Below, in pieces: positions 28,782-29,945 of a stretch of DNA of 29,945 bases. Where the stretch lies: IMG/VR virus record IMGVR_UViG_3300046001_002667, positions 1 through 29,945 of that record; one strand, 5' to 3'. Origin of the DNA: a virus. Each line of letters opens with the position of its first letter. Position 1 is the stretch's first letter. Below the pieces are notes generated by a model. It did no database searches. It was not told the origin of the DNA and saw only the letters and a list, made by a program, of their open reading frames with translations. The translations under genes and the position numbers were made by a program.

Positions 28782-28816
28782 CGCCTCCAGACCCCTTCCT
28801 GGAGGCGTTTCCTTTT
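28782..28816 (+). terminator. Plus-strand intrinsic terminator
   Basis: CGCCTCCAG (28782-28790) and CTGGAGGCG (28799-28807) form a perfect 9-bp stem over an 8-nt loop, followed by TTTCCTTTTT. It is oriented against the late operon and may be a backstop for rightward transcription that escapes the earlier terminator. Confidence 0.8.
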
Positions 28817-28822
28817 TCAGTC

Positions 28823-28890
28823 GTCAAGCATTCCTTGACAACTCACAAGGAATCCTTGTCACATCAACTTGTAAGGATTTCTTACAAGTT
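28823..28890. repeat. Three dyad repeats upstream of the endolysin gene
   Basis: GTCAAG-N5-CTTGAC (28823-28839), ACAAGGA-N1-TCCTTGT (28845-28859) and AACTTGTAAG-N5-CTTACAAGTT (28866-28890) share a 13-bp core. The cores start 21 and 26 bp apart. They look like sites for a dimeric protein. Confidence 0.65.
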
Positions 28891-28917
28891 CACCATTTTT
28901 TGACGTCACCAAAAAGG

Positions 28918-29945
28918 TCAGGAGAACGTCTCAGCATCGTCGCTCGATGACACGATGGTGATTCCATTCGTCGTGTGCGTGTAAATGAGATACACGACTC
29001 CGAGGCGCCAGTAGCACGCAATCTCATCATCCGACACATTACCTGTCACCACGTTCGACGCAGATGTGATGACGTTACCCATCGGGTCACGCTTCACGCG
29101 CTGGATGTTCGACGAGCTCGTGCGGAAGAAGATATATTCCATTCCATTCGGGGAGACACAGACTGTTCCGTGTGCCCCGGTCCCGATTGTTGTTGCCACG
29201 CTGACTGTGTTCCCTTCGTCGTCGGTTGTGTACCGCTTCACTTCACCGCTGGTCGTGTCCACGATGATGATGAGACTCATCGCACCACTGTGCTTCTGGT
29301 ACGCCAGGCTGAGACATTCCGCGTTCGTGATCGGCGTCGTGACCTCGTCCCAGTTCGTTCCGTTATGTGCTCGCGAGTGGTACAGCTTCACGCCACCAGA
29401 TGCAGTGATGACACCATAGGTCGCCTGCTGTGCTGGAGATACGTCCGCAGCGGTGCAGTTTCCTGCCTGAGTTTCTTCGCGGAATACAGCTCGCTGACGC
29501 TTCGCGGAGTACATCGGATTGACACCGACACTCGATGCTCCGATGACGATGGAATGATTCGCTTTGCCGAGTCCGTATGGTGAGCCGGTCTGGTAGTTTC
29601 CAAGCGCATCGAATGTCGAGTCTGTTCCCCTGGACGAGGAATCGCTCGAGAGCTGAAGCGTCACTGTTCCAGTAGTCGCTGGGTCTCCTGATGTATCGAA
29701 GACAATGCCATGCGCTGGTCCACGAAGGATGGTGCCGAATGGAAGGTACAGCGCTGAGTCTGTCCCGCCATTGACATCGAACGGGTCGTACAGATCAGGA
29801 ATGAAATCACCGTTTATCGAGTCGAATAGAGTCTGCGCCGTGATGGTGCCTGTCGCAATTTCAAACCCATAGGCGAAGTCAGTTCCAGATGTTGCGTTCG
29901 GCGTTGCGAGGATTCCACCGCCATAAAGCCATGTGCTGATACTTT
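28918..29945 (-). CDS. Large fibre-like tail protein, C-terminal part (gene begins at 2035)
   Basis: This is the rest of the 977-residue protein that starts at 2035; the part after the join is 899 nt, 28918-29816, and the remainder repeats the left end. The C-terminal 250 residues show beta-propeller-like blades with strand-turn repeats such as IVIGASSVGVNP, KLYHSRAHNG, SLIIIVDTTSGEVKRY and YIFFRTSSSNIQRVKR. The final SSSDDAETFS is an Asp-box-like S-x-D-x(3)-T-F turn. Asp-box propellers are common in carbohydrate-binding or sialidase-like proteins, so the tip may bind surface glycans. There is no proof of enzyme activity. Confidence 0.8.
   Translation of the reverse strand, partial: SISTWLYGGGILATPNATSGTDFAYGFEIATGTITAQTLFDSINGDFIPDLYDPFDVNGGTDSALYLPFGTILRGPAHGIVFDTSGDPATTGTVTLQLSSDSSSRGTDSTFDALGNYQTGSPYGLGKANHSIVIGASSVGVNPMYSAKRQRAVFREETQAGNCTAADVSPAQQATYGVITASGGVKLYHSRAHNGTNWDEVTTPITNAECLSLAYQKHSGAMSLIIIVDTTSGEVKRYTTDDEGNTVSVATTIGTGAHGTVCVSPNGMEYIFFRTSSSNIQRVKRDPMGNVITSASNVVTGNVSDDEIACYWRLGVVYLIYTHTTNGITIVSSSDDAETFS
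29817..29942. repeat. Right copy of the terminal direct repeat
   Basis: It is identical to bases 1-126. The following three bases (TTT, 29943-29945) differ from CAG at 127-129 and look like an assembly end error. Confidence 0.93.

Larger units (their letters stand above)
28737..28917. other. Intergenic control segment between the fibre gene and the endolysin gene
   Basis: This 181-bp segment contains no gene. It holds a plus-strand intrinsic terminator, three dyad repeats with YAAGGATTTCTTR-like cores and the endolysin ribosome site. Late transcription must pass through it from right to left. Confidence 0.6.

Noticed and set aside
28866-28890. The longest dyad as an intrinsic terminator
   Set aside because: There is no T-run next to the stem on the minus strand, and on the plus strand the T-run is four bases away and weakly placed; operator or site function fits better with its two sister dyads.
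1-29945. Integrase, attachment site, CRISPR array or insertion sequence
   Set aside because: No recombinase motif, no regular spacer-repeat array and no transposase were seen. The HTH gene alone does not show lysogeny.

Overview
The window is one complete, small siphovirus-type phage genome written linearly. Bases 1-126 are repeated exactly at 29817-29942, and the large minus-strand tail gene that leaves the window at base 1 re-enters in frame at the right end. The circular length is therefore 29,816 bp, and the last three bases (29943-29945) do not match the other copy. By eye, base composition is about 50-55% GC, with lower-GC patches around 1000-2000, 9180-9960, 19240-19490, 26220-26600 and 27230-27880. 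I recognise no integrase, transposase, CRISPR array or tRNA. The host cannot be named from the sequence. Shine-Dalgarno sites are clear, the endolysin is a CHAP enzyme, ThyX and a primary-type sigma factor are present, and two genes appear to start at the 5' end of their mRNA. These would suit actinobacterial, Chloroflexota-like or similar hosts, but this is weak inference.

Late region (minus strand, about 20050 down to 1, then round the circle to 28191): a regulator/anti-defence-like block (20049-18993), HNH endonuclease, small and large terminase, portal with an extra C-terminal domain, MuF-like head protein, HK97-type prohead protease and capsid, then an intrinsic terminator. After it come two head-tail connectors, two small membrane proteins (holin candidates), a small unknown protein, a beta-helix spike, an Ig-like protein, tail completion proteins and the tail tube. 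The region ends with the tail chaperone pair made by a -1 frameshift, a short tape measure, a tail hub protein, a 977-residue fibre-like protein and the CHAP endolysin. Most junctions are ATGA or TAATG overlaps, so the genes are translationally coupled.

Replication region (minus strand, 23109-20129): an archaeo-eukaryotic-type primase, a RepA-like helicase and an SSB-like protein. A 327-bp non-coding segment (20630-20956) holds iteron-like repeats, hairpins and a promoter, and is the best origin candidate. There is no DNA polymerase, so elongation must use the host enzyme.

Control region: from a centre at about 25129 two operons diverge. Leftward go a small HTH protein, a zinc-ribbon membrane protein, a sigma-70-family factor and a VRR-NUC nuclease. 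Rightward go a zinc-ribbon protein, an ERF annealase, a DUF3307 membrane protein, ThyX, an HNH endonuclease and a small protein. The two -35 boxes are the two arms of one 19-bp palindrome and both -10 boxes sit at mirror positions, so the operons probably compete for RNA polymerase and share one operator. A lone plus-strand DUF3310 gene lies between the primase and nuclease genes.

The most unusual element is at 18993-20049. Three consecutive coupled genes end in, or consist of, what look like divergent DUF2829 domains, the fold of the Thoeris anti-defence protein Tad2, and one of the domains is fused to two helix-turn-helix modules. This could be a nucleotide-signal sponge together with a signal-sensing regulator.
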